Assembly: GCF_003002815.1 (NCBI RefSeq)
Contig: NZ_PVTF01000007.1
Span: forward strand, 372,001-436,000
Origin: Umezawaea tangerina
Lineage (GTDB): Bacteria > Actinomycetota > Actinomycetes > Mycobacteriales > Pseudonocardiaceae
Direction: 5' to 3'
DNA length: 64,000 nucleotides
Shown: in pieces, positions 44,001 through 50,389 of the stretch
Layout of the letters: every line of letters starts with the position of its first letter
Position numbering within the stretch: the stretch's first letter is position 1
Position numbers and translations under genes: made by a program
The notes under the pieces: generated by a model
Told to the model about the DNA's origin: nothing
Databases searched by the model: none
Seen by the model: only the letters and a program-made list of their open reading frames with translations

Positions 44001-44636
44001 GTGCACCTGCTGGACGTGTCCGACCCCTCGCACCCCGAGCAGGTCGGGCTCCTGTCCGGGCACACCGGTGCCGTGTCGGCGGTCGCGTTCGCCCCGGACG
44101 GCCGGACGCTCGCCACGGCGAGCCGGGACCGGACCGTGCGGCTGTGGGACGTGGCGGGCCGCACGACCGCGGCCGAGGTCGCCGACGACGCCAAGGCCGT
44201 GGCGTTCGCCCCCGACGGCCGGACGCTGGCGACGGGCGGTGCCGACCACTCCGTGCGGCTGCGCGACGTCGGCGACCCGACGCGGCCACCGCGGGTGCTC
44301 GTCGGCCACACCGACAGCGTCGCGGCGGTGGCGTTCAGCCCCGACGGCCGCACGCTCGCCTCCGGCAGCGGCGACCACACCGCCCGGCTGTGGGACGTGG
44401 CGAGCGGTGCGGCCGTGGCATCGTTGTCGGGGCACACCGACGCCGTCTACGCCGTGGCGTTCGCGCCGGACGGCCGGACGCTGGCCACCGGTGGCGACGA
44501 CGCCACCGTCCGGCTGTGGGACACCGACGTCGACCGCGTGGCGTCGCGCGTCTGCGTCATGGCGGACCCGCCGCTGGACCGCGCGGCGTGGGACCGCCAC
44601 TTCCCGAACGTCGGGTACCGGCCCCCGTGCCCGTAG
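41007..44636 (+). CDS. HTH-nSTAND-transmembrane-WD40 repeat protein
   Basis: 1209 residues. An XRE-like HTH occupies about residues 10-75 (TVRQVAVRAGAGG...TVGDWFSGRGLPS). An nSTAND1-type NTPase begins YRGLASFDAEHAEWFFGRE, with Walker A GASGSGKSS (about 141-149), Walker B VLVVDQFEELF (about 186-196) and a winged-helix region ending about 460. One membrane-like helix VAGLLVLVLLTAAAVAFAL lies near 502-520. Fourteen WD40 repeats follow (from about 575), enough for two seven-bladed propellers. STAND proteins are ATP-driven signalling switches and the propellers sense a partner. No separate nuclease or peptidase effector is present. The last 80 bases overlap the convergent glycosyltransferase gene. 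Confidence 0.93.
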   Translation: MVGPEGIRSRREFAEALTGVRVGVGLTVRQVAVRAGAGGAHSTVGDWFSGRGLPSTSSRDLLVRVLRACGVVEAGPWLEAWQRVRLVPGPRPGGVEPYRGLASFDAEHAEWFFGREALTAELVACVRADVEAGGGIRLVVGASGSGKSSLLRAGLVPAMSPEWTIRVMAPGPRPVEELERAGEARVLVVDQFEELFTAGADDLGQRAFVEALRERADAGAVVVIGLRADFYGQALSHPELVAAVRSDQLAVGPMTRAELRRAIVEPARRAGFEVDDGLVEVLLVEAAPQAREAAVLPLLSHVLYATWRHSTDRRLTVADYRRVGGVHEAVAATADDIYESLDEPRRELTRRLFLSLVSVAPDIADTRRRVDRAELVGDVPGAAEVLDRFVAQRLVTADEDSVRLGHEALLWAWPLLRGWLDNDRASLVVGRRLGEAAAAWHHENRDPTALYRGTRLAVAEEWVDNGGVPGVLAAEFLRLSVDRERAERQAARRRTRRLRRFVAGLLVLVLLTAAAVAFALDGQRVIRDQRDTALAGKVANEAVRLRAADPASAAHLALASYRVASTVESRSALLSTSGTPYARRLTDHTGSVRATTFTADGTVLATASLDGTIRLWEATDPHHPASSAVVTAHTDGVTSLAVGDGLLVSGGADRAARLWDIGDPRRPRSLGVAAGHEKGVTSVALGGHVLATGSHDGTVRLWDVTDPLSPKGFGVLERREGTVRAVFSPDGRTLAVTGADGVVALWDLTDPAAPRGPVRLTGHTDRVLGAAFSPDGTMLASGSFDNTVRLWDVASGTALGVLTGHGGGVAAIAFGPDGHTVATGSYDLGVALWDVSDPATPSAPVTLAGHAGTVYGLAFGPDGRVLASGSDDGTARLWDLRQPVLAGNNAEVNAVAFSPDGRTLVGGSYRTSRVWDVTDPHAVSPRSTLVGHTDGVLAAVFAPGGTLLATASLDGTVRLWDLRTATSSATVEVGAGNLFAAAFSPDGRTLAVAGEAREVHLLDVSDPSHPEQVGLLSGHTGAVSAVAFAPDGRTLATASRDRTVRLWDVAGRTTAAEVADDAKAVAFAPDGRTLATGGADHSVRLRDVGDPTRPPRVLVGHTDSVAAVAFSPDGRTLASGSGDHTARLWDVASGAAVASLSGHTDAVYAVAFAPDGRTLATGGDDATVRLWDTDVDRVASRVCVMADPPLDRAAWDRHFPNVGYRPPCP

Positions 44637-45261
44637 CCCCCGGCGTCACCAGCGGTCGGCAGTACCGGCGCGCGTCCTCGCCGGTGTCGACGTCCGGCAC
44701 TGCCGCCCCCGGCACGACACGGGCCCGGATCCCGTGGCGGGCGGCGGTGCCCAGCAGGGCGACCAGGGTGCCGGTGCTGCTCATCGGCACGTCGGCGAGC
44801 GCGTCGAACGGCCGGGAGGCGGACAGGGCCGAGTAGCCGCCGTCCGGTGCCGCCAGCACCGCCACCCCCGTGCCCGCCGCCAGGTCCGCGCACGCCGTGA
44901 GGTGCTCGGGGGTCAGCCCGACGAGGTCCGAGCCGACCAGGGTCACCACCCGGTGCCCCGCGGCCAGTCCCGCGGCGATCTCGTTGACCTGGCGGCGGGC
45001 GAACGTGCTGCCCGCCTGGCGGTGGGCGGCGGTGCGGGGGACACCCGGTACCGCGGCCAGCGCCGCGACCACCGCGTCCGGGTCGCCCGCGACCGCGAGC
45101 CGCACCGCGGCCCCGGTGCGGTGCGCGGCGAGCACCACGTCCGCCAGGCACCGCCGGTAGACGGCCACGGCCAGTGCGTCGCCGAGGTCGCGGCGCAGCC
45201 GGGTCTTGCTGTCCGGCGCGTCCGGTGGCCTGCACAGCACGACCACCAGGTGCCAGGTCAT
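44557..45261 (-). CDS. DUF2064/TIGR04282-type glycosyltransferase-like protein
   Basis: 234 residues, nucleotidyl/glycosyl-transferase A-like fold. The family start is usually an Ala/Arg-Pro-Gly-Lys-Thr-Arg-Leu pattern; here [21 protein letters not shown]. It has the Asp of [16 protein letters not shown] (family VxxxGSDxPxL) and DGGYSALS, then [14 protein letters not shown]. Some family members lie in clusters that build ribosyl- or deoxyadenosyl-derived sugars (arsenosugar-type loci). The last about 25 residues are Gly/Pro/Arg-rich and lie antisense to the WD40 gene. The start overlaps the halogenase stop (ATGA), so the two are coupled; it may use a product of that enzyme, which is inference. 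Confidence 0.82.
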   Translation of the reverse strand: MTWHLVVVLCRPPDAPDSKTRLRRDLGDALAVAVYRRCLADVVLAAHRTGAAVRLAVAGDPDAVVAALAAVPGVPRTAAHRQAGSTFARRQVNEIAAGLAAGHRVVTLVGSDLVGLTPEHLTACADLAAGTGVAVLAAPDGGYSALSASRPFDALADVPMSSTGTLVALLGTAARHGIRARVVPGAAVPDVDTGEDARRYCRPLVTPGATGTGAGTRRSGSGGPTPRGPAAGPP

Positions 45262-46088
45262 CCCGGCACCCGCGGGAGGTGCACCTCCACCGGCGCGTCC
45301 GGTGCCACGCCGAGCTCGGCGACCAGGCTGCCCCGGTTGAGCGCGAACGACAGCCGTCCCCGGCTGTTCGCGTACGCCAGCCGTCCGGTGGTCGCCACCT
45401 GGGAGAACGTCGTGCACCACGGCCAGCGGGCGCGTTCGCCGCCCACGGTGGCGTCCAGCGTCACCGGACCGTCCGGAGTGGACGGCAGGCCCAGTGCGGC
45501 GCTCGGGATGTTGGTCCACACGTTGCCGAACGCCCGGTCGATCCTGGCCACCCGCCCGACCAGTCCCGACTCGTGCCGGGTGAACGGCACGTCGGGCAGC
45601 CGCACCGGGTCGTCCACGACCGGCCCGACGTCGGCCAGCGGTGTGCCCGCGGCCAGGTGCGCGGCGCACGCGGCGACCACGTCGCGGCCGTACCAGGTGG
45701 GCGTCGGCGGGTGGTTCATCACGGCCGGGTTGGTGACCAGCCGCGCCTCGGCCACCCCGGAGGCGTCCAGCGCGCGGGTCAGCAGACCGTTGTCCGGGGC
45801 GACCAGCAGCTGCCCCTTGTCGTTGCGCACGGCCACGGTCGGCGTGCCCGACCCGGTCTCCGGGTAGACGTACGCGCAGATCACGGTGTGCTCGGGGAAG
45901 AACTCCGGGACGTCCTCCAGCATCAGCGCGCCCTCGACGACGTCGAACGCGGGTACCTGGTGGGTGATGTCGATGATCGTGACGCCGGGGCAGATCCGGC
46001 TCATCAGGCCCTTGCACAGCCCGGTGGCCTCGTCGTGCGTGCCGACGTCGGACAGGAACGCGACGACGCGCGGTGCGGCTTGCTCCAT
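45258..46088 (-). CDS. SAM-dependent halogenase, SalL-type chlorinase (5'-halo-5'-deoxyadenosine synthase)
   Basis: 276 residues, SAM hydrolase/halogenase (DUF62) superfamily. SalL and FlA attack SAM with chloride or fluoride, giving 5'-halo-5'-deoxyadenosine and L-methionine. Compared with remembered SalL and FlA sequences: SAM-ribose Asp14 in [10 protein letters not shown] (SalL D11, FlA D16); Tyr73 in CAYVYPETG (SalL Y70); Trp132-Tyr133-Gly134 in TPTWYGRD (SalL W129-Y130-G131; FlA has F-Y-S with Ser158 for fluoride); [10 protein letters not shown]; and [11 protein letters not shown] at the adenine pocket. The about 20-residue FlA insertion is absent ([12 protein letters not shown] runs straight on), as in SalL. 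The Asp-Arg-His set I associate with hydroxide-using relatives is not seen. Chloride or bromide is expected over fluoride. Confidence 0.85.
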   Translation of the reverse strand: MEQAAPRVVAFLSDVGTHDEATGLCKGLMSRICPGVTIIDITHQVPAFDVVEGALMLEDVPEFFPEHTVICAYVYPETGSGTPTVAVRNDKGQLLVAPDNGLLTRALDASGVAEARLVTNPAVMNHPPTPTWYGRDVVAACAAHLAAGTPLADVGPVVDDPVRLPDVPFTRHESGLVGRVARIDRAFGNVWTNIPSAALGLPSTPDGPVTLDATVGGERARWPWCTTFSQVATTGRLAYANSRGRLSFALNRGSLVAELGVAPDAPVEVHLPRVPG

Positions 46089-46096
46089 GACGGCTC

Positions 46097-46876
46097 CTAG
46101 ATCGCGACGATGTGGTGGTCGGTGCGGTCCCGCCCCGGCCCGTACGGCGTGTGCCGCCGGTCGGGGTCGATGCGCGGGCCCAGGGACGGGTCGTCGAACG
46201 GGTTCCGGAACCGCTCGTGCCCGGCCGGACCGCCCCACTTCCGCTGGTAGTAGGCGAAGTTGGCGGCGTGCGTGACCCGGTTCTGCCGGTCCAGCTCCGG
46301 ATGCCCGCGGATGGCGGCGCTGCCGAAGTGGCGCACCGCCGTGTCCGGGCAGTTCGCCTCGCGCAGCCCGGCGAGCGCCGCGCGGCGGGAGTGGTCCTCG
46401 TCCTCGCAGTAGATCGGGAACAGGTTCTGGTCCAGGCAGCCGAGCTCGTCGAACGCCACCCGGTTCATCGCGAAGCAGGCGTAGCCCAGGCTCGGCGCCC
46501 GTTCCCGGCGCGACAGCTCCACGCCCGCGCACGTGACGACGTAGTGCTCGGGGTGGGCCGCGGCGGTCGCGACGAGCCGGTCGACGTCACCGTCGGCGAA
46601 CTCGACGTCGTCGTTGGCGAACAGCACCACGTCGGCCCACTCGAACGCCCGGACCATGCCCTCGTTCCAGCTGTTCGCGAGCCCCCGGTTCACGCCGTAG
46701 GGCAGGTACACGACGTCGGGGGAGGTGGCCACCCGCTCGCACGCGGCCACGACGGACGGTGTGGTGGAGTGCCGGAACACGTAGGTCGTCAGCGGTTGGA
46801 GCGACCTGCGCGCGGACTCGAAGGGCGCCGTCCCGAACGGCAGCCCGTAGGCGACGACGACCAGTGCGACGTCCAC
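46097..46876 (-). CDS. Family 2-type glycosyltransferase (GT-A fold)
   Basis: 259 residues. [11 protein letters not shown] start, [12 protein letters not shown] nucleotide-binding region, the metal-binding DxD-like site FANDDVEF (about residue 91) and the acceptor/base region [12 protein letters not shown]. It is likely a cytoplasmic inverting transferase using a nucleotide sugar; acceptor unknown. GTG start at 46876; its stop is 8 bases before the halogenase ATG, with GGAG in that gap. The tail of about 60 residues after AYYQRKWGG is rich in Asp/Arg/His ([19 protein letters not shown]) and may touch an acidic or phosphorylated partner. Confidence 0.85.
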   Translation of the reverse strand: MDVALVVVAYGLPFGTAPFESARRSLQPLTTYVFRHSTTPSVVAACERVATSPDVVYLPYGVNRGLANSWNEGMVRAFEWADVVLFANDDVEFADGDVDRLVATAAAHPEHYVVTCAGVELSRRERAPSLGYACFAMNRVAFDELGCLDQNLFPIYCEDEDHSRRAALAGLREANCPDTAVRHFGSAAIRGHPELDRQNRVTHAANFAYYQRKWGGPAGHERFRNPFDDPSLGPRIDPDRRHTPYGPGRDRTDHHIVAI

Positions 46877-46888
46877 CGCGGCCCCGCC

Positions 46889-47302
46889 TCAGTCCGCCAT
46901 GATCCGGACGGCGGACGGTTCCGCGGGTGGCGGTAGGACGATCCCCGTCGGCGCGACGGGCCGCAGCACGACGCGGACGGTGCTCACCGCGCCGGGCGGC
47001 GCCCCGAGGTCCGGGTACGACGCGCGGGCCTCGGAGCCGGGGAACCGCAGCACCAGGTTCATGTCCACTGTGGACTCGGTGATCTGGTAGCACGGTGGCA
47101 GCGCCCCCGCCGCGAGCCGGTCGGTGTCGGGCATCCCGTCGGCGGCCTCGGCGTCGATCGCGAGCTGGGCCTGCCCGATGGCGCGGGCGAGGGCGCCGAC
47201 CACCTCGGCCAGCGGCAGGTCGCCGGTGGCCTGGTCGGTGGCGGGCGCGAAGGTGATGGTCTCCACGACGGCCTCGAAGCCGCGGGTGTGGTCAACCTGC
47301 AT
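46889..47302 (-). CDS. Unrecognised 137-residue protein of the halogenase/glycosyltransferase operon
   Basis: I do not recognise the family. The protein is soluble and acidic in its first half (VETITFAPATDQATGDLPLAEVV... in segments), with a long helix around ALARAIGQAQLAIDAEAADG. A beta-rich second half follows (CYQITESTVDMNLVLRFP, VSTVRVVLRPVAPTG) and may form a small sandwich. One Cys is present (PPCYQI). It overlaps the upstream glycosyltransferase by 11 bases and precedes the next by 12, so it is surely expressed with them. It could be a scaffold, carrier or binding subunit; that is guesswork. Confidence 0.65.
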   Translation of the reverse strand: MQVDHTRGFEAVVETITFAPATDQATGDLPLAEVVGALARAIGQAQLAIDAEAADGMPDTDRLAAGALPPCYQITESTVDMNLVLRFPGSEARASYPDLGAPPGAVSTVRVVLRPVAPTGIVLPPPAEPSAVRIMAD

Positions 47303-48890
47303 CGGTCATCTCCTGGTGTGCGAGGTGGGACTCCGCCGTGCGTCGGGCGAGGGCGGGGTTGATCAGGACCTGGCGGGCGAGGGCGACGGCGTCGCGCGCC
47401 GCCTCCGGGAACGGGGAGCCGCCCACGTACGGGACACCCGCGCGGGCGGCGGCGAGCACGACCTCGGCGGGCAGCTCGCCGAGCGGGTCGAACACGAGCG
47501 AGGCGCCGGCGACCCGGTCGGTGGTCCGCAGGGCGGGGAAGATCCGCCGCAGGGCGGCGACGTCGGCGTTCGGGCCCGCGACCACGGTGTGCGGCGCCGC
47601 CCCGGCGGGCACGCCGAGGCGGTGGCGCGGATCGGTGCGCGGCCTGCCGTCGGCGAACCTGGCGACCGTCAGCGTCACGGTGGTGGGCCCGGCGCGCCGG
47701 ACGACCGCCTCGCCCGCGCGCGGCCCGCGTTCGGGGAGGGCGGCGAGCAGGGAGTCCCACCGCCGCACGATCGGTCCCCACGCGTAGGCGCGGGCGAACT
47801 CCCGTGCCGCGGCGGAGCTCGCGCGCCACGCCACCCGGTCGTCGTGGAGGCGGGCGAGCAGGCGGACGGCGTCCTCGACGTCGACCAGGCCGCGGCGGAT
47901 GCCGTGCTCGTCCTCGAACCAGTCGCCGACCGCGATCGCCCCGCCGTGGCCCGCGACCAGCTCGTGGCTCGCGCTGTAGGCGCCCGCCAGCGGCACCGCC
48001 CCGGCCGCGGCGGCCTGGAGCGTGGGCAGCCCGAACCCCTCGCCGAGCGAGGCCAGCAGGTGCACGTCGGCCGCCCGGTACAGCGCCGCCAGCGCACGTG
48101 CGGACAGCCCGCCGCCGCGACGCATCCGGAACCCCTCGGTGAACCGGACACGGCCGCCCAGACCCAGGCGGGCCACGTCGGCGCGCAGGTCGTAGGAGTA
48201 GTTCGCGGCGTCCCGGCCGTCGTCGGGGTCCGTGTGCAGGTGCAGCACGGCGTCCGGACGGCCCTCGGCGAACGCGGCGAACACGTCCAGCAGGCGCGGC
48301 AGCATCTTGCGCGGCTGGTTGCGGCTGTCCGACAGGACCACGAACCTCCCGGCCAGCCCGACGGCGGCCTTGGCGCGCTCGCGGTCGCGGGGCGGCCGGA
48401 ACACCGCCAGGTCCACGCCGTGCGGCTGGTACTCGACCGGGATGGCGTCCCGCGCCGCGACCGCGACGCCGTAGCGGCTCATGGCGACCGGCAGGTCCAC
48501 GTCGCGGAGCACGGCGGCCCAGTCCGCGGGCAGCCTCCCGTCGGGCCGGGCACCGTCGACGGGGAAGTACAGGACCACCGGCACCGCGTGCAGGTCCACC
48601 AGACGGCGGACCTCCGGGGTGATGATCTCCGGCACCCAGGGGACGTCCGCGAGCAGCACGATCGCGTCGGGCCTGCGTTCGAGGAGGTAGGCGTACAGGG
48701 CGTCCGAGCCGAGGTGGTGCCTGCGGACGGGGTGCAGGGTGGTGCCGTGCCGGCGGCGTCCGCGGGTGGTCTGCCAGCCCACGACGTCCACGTCGTGCCC
48801 GAGCCGGGCGAGCCCGGCGCAGACGAACCGGGTGACGGTCCCGAACCCGGACGGGGTGTCCGGGCTGTCCGAGATCCACAGCAGTCGCAT
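47292..48890 (-). CDS. Family 4-type glycosyltransferase (GT-B fold), first gene of the operon
   Basis: 532 residues. N-terminal Rossmann-like half starts LLWISDSPDTPSGFGTVTRF (GT4 glycine loop). The C-terminal half has the donor-binding motif ASLGEGFGLPTLQAAAAGAVPL (E-x7-E-like) and the VLSDSRNQPRKMLPRLLDVF linker. A further about 140 residues after residue 390 include a VARFADGRPRTDPRHRLG stretch and a Rossmann-like VFDPLGELPAEVVLAAARAG; this extension is unusual for GT4. It should transfer a sugar with retention of configuration. RBS GGAGG lies before the ATG. It is divergent from the multicopper oxidase operon across 395 bases. Confidence 0.88.
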   Translation of the reverse strand: MRLLWISDSPDTPSGFGTVTRFVCAGLARLGHDVDVVGWQTTRGRRRHGTTLHPVRRHHLGSDALYAYLLERRPDAIVLLADVPWVPEIITPEVRRLVDLHAVPVVLYFPVDGARPDGRLPADWAAVLRDVDLPVAMSRYGVAVAARDAIPVEYQPHGVDLAVFRPPRDRERAKAAVGLAGRFVVLSDSRNQPRKMLPRLLDVFAAFAEGRPDAVLHLHTDPDDGRDAANYSYDLRADVARLGLGGRVRFTEGFRMRRGGGLSARALAALYRAADVHLLASLGEGFGLPTLQAAAAGAVPLAGAYSASHELVAGHGGAIAVGDWFEDEHGIRRGLVDVEDAVRLLARLHDDRVAWRASSAAAREFARAYAWGPIVRRWDSLLAALPERGPRAGEAVVRRAGPTTVTLTVARFADGRPRTDPRHRLGVPAGAAPHTVVAGPNADVAALRRIFPALRTTDRVAGASLVFDPLGELPAEVVLAAARAGVPYVGGSPFPEAARDAVALARQVLINPALARRTAESHLAHQEMTDAG

Positions 48891-49285
48891 GTCCGCCGCG
48901 TCCTTTCCTCCGCTCGTCGGTGCGACGACGATCGGGCACCGCGCAACGGCGGGGGAAGGTGTGGGGAGTTATCCGGACAAGGCCGTACGGGGTGTCGGGC
49001 GGCCGGATGCCCGCGATATGACAAGAGCTGTCCGGTCCATTGGGCCACTTGGCTCTACACTTTTGTCTGGAACATGCATAAGTTTCGAATGGTTGATGCA
49101 GAAGTGCCGCAGGATCCACTGTCCTGAGCGCGGGCAAACAACGTCGGCGAGTGTCCGGCGGATGGTGCCCCGAGAGCGGAAAAGCCTATTCCCACAATTG
49201 CCGTACCACCGTGCCCTCATGCCGACTTCCGGGTTCAGGAACTCCCAGTCCCGTTCTGAACCGATTCCAGTCGACCGGATGGAGA
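48891..49285. other. Intergenic region between two divergent operons
   Basis: No coding sequence is supported. The right two-thirds is clearly AT-richer than the rest of the window (for example 49049-49100), as expected for promoters. TTGTCT near 49064-49069 with AT-rich sequence about 17 bases on could serve the rightward multicopper oxidase operon. A leftward promoter for the halogenase operon must also lie here, but I cannot pick one with confidence. Confidence 0.5.
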
Positions 49286-50356
49286 ATGATGGACGAGCGC
49301 ACTCGGCCCGGCTGGCTCTCGGCACTGGTGTCCCGTCGTTCGGTGCTGGCCACCGGGGCGGCGGGGCTGGCGGCGCCGGTGGCGATGACCCTTGGTGTCG
49401 CGGCACCCTACGAGTCCGCCACGGCGCAGACGGGCACCGTCCGGAAGGTCGCGATCTACGCGGAGGCACTGCCCGGAAACCTGTACGGGTACGGTCTCGC
49501 ACCTGGTCAGGCGACGATTCCCGGACCTGTCCTGGAGATCTACGAGGGTGACACGCTCGAAATCACGCTCGTCAACAACACCGACCGGCGGATGTCCATC
49601 CACCCGCACGGCGTGGACTACAGCGTGGAGTCCGACGGAAGCCCGCTCAACGCCTCTTTCAACAATCCCGGTGAGACCCGCACCTACATTTGGCGCTCAC
49701 GGGAGATGTTCGCCGCCGCCGGAAGGCGCTGGATGCCCGGAAGTGCCGGCTACTGGCATTATCACGACCACGCGATGGGCACCGACCACGGCACGTTGGG
49801 GATCGCGCGGGGCCTCTACGGGGCGCTGGTCGTGCGCCGCCGCGGCGACATCCTGCCGGACAAGCAGTTCACCGCCGTGTTCAACGAGATGTCGATCAAC
49901 AACCAGGTCGCGCCGAACACGCCGATCTTCGAGGCGAACCTCGGCCAGCGGGTGGAGTGGATCGCGATCGGCCACGGCAACCAGTTCCACACCTTCCACC
50001 TGCACGCGCACCGGTGGGCGGACAACCGCACCGGCATGCTCGAAGGCCCGACCGACCCCAGCCAGGTGGTCGACAACAAGGACCTCAACCCCGGCAGCTC
50101 GTTCGGGTTCCAGGTGCTGGCGGGCGAGGGCGTCGGACCCGGTGCCTGGATGTACCACTGCCACGTGCAGAACCACTCGGAGACCGGGATGTCCGGGATC
50201 TTCCTCGTGCGCACGGCCGACGGCGGGATGCCGCCCGGCGCGCAGGAGGCCATCGACCGGTTCCGCGGGCACCAGCACGGCACCGCGGGCGCGCAGGCGG
50301 CCGAGCCGACGCAGGGCTCGGCCGAGGGGCAGCACCAACACTCGCCATCACGATGA
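49286..50356 (+). CDS. Two-domain multicopper oxidase (small laccase-like), secreted
   Basis: About 356 residues (ATG 49286, or the adjacent ATG 49289, which is better spaced from GGAG). Tat-like signal SRRSVLATGAAGLAAPVAM. Two cupredoxin domains: copper ligands in SIHPHGVD and WHYHDHAMGTDHG (domain 1), and HTFHLHAHRW and YHCHVQNHSETGM (domain 2, giving the T1 His-Cys-His-Met and the trinuclear ligands). The size matches the trimeric two-domain SLAC-type laccases of actinomycetes. The His/Gln-rich tail (GHQHGTAG, GQHQHSPSR) may bind copper. First gene of a five-gene secreted-protein operon; the next starts 33 bases on. Confidence 0.92.
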   Translation: MMDERTRPGWLSALVSRRSVLATGAAGLAAPVAMTLGVAAPYESATAQTGTVRKVAIYAEALPGNLYGYGLAPGQATIPGPVLEIYEGDTLEITLVNNTDRRMSIHPHGVDYSVESDGSPLNASFNNPGETRTYIWRSREMFAAAGRRWMPGSAGYWHYHDHAMGTDHGTLGIARGLYGALVVRRRGDILPDKQFTAVFNEMSINNQVAPNTPIFEANLGQRVEWIAIGHGNQFHTFHLHAHRWADNRTGMLEGPTDPSQVVDNKDLNPGSSFGFQVLAGEGVGPGAWMYHCHVQNHSETGMSGIFLVRTADGGMPPGAQEAIDRFRGHQHGTAGAQAAEPTQGSAEGQHQHSPSR

Positions 50357-50389
50357 CCTCGTGGCCCGGCCACGGCTAAGGAGTGAGGG

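Noticed and set aside
39486-44600. 1704-codon open frame on the minus strand antisense to the carotenoid oxygenase and WD40 genes
   Set aside because: It mirrors third-position GC bias and the WD40 repetition; composition is Arg/Gly/His-rich with no domains. The plus-strand genes explain the region.
41007-44636. STAND-WD40 protein as an Avs-type anti-phage system
   Set aside because: No N-terminal nuclease or other effector; the HTH and membrane helix point to signalling, and no defence island surrounds it.
41924-44836. 970-codon plus-strand frame overlapping the WD40 gene
   Set aside because: Out-of-frame image of the repeats, Arg/Gly/Ala-rich, no start signal.
45258-46088. Reading the halogenase as an ordinary SAM hydroxide adenosyltransferase (DUF62)
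   Set aside because: The segment where those enzymes have a VDPGVGT-like sequence with a conserved Asp and Arg reads [10 protein letters not shown], as in chlorinase/fluorinase-type enzymes.
45258-46088. Reading it as a true fluorinase
   Set aside because: The FlA insertion is missing and the Ser in the fluoride pocket is Gly (WYG), which fits the chlorinase SalL.
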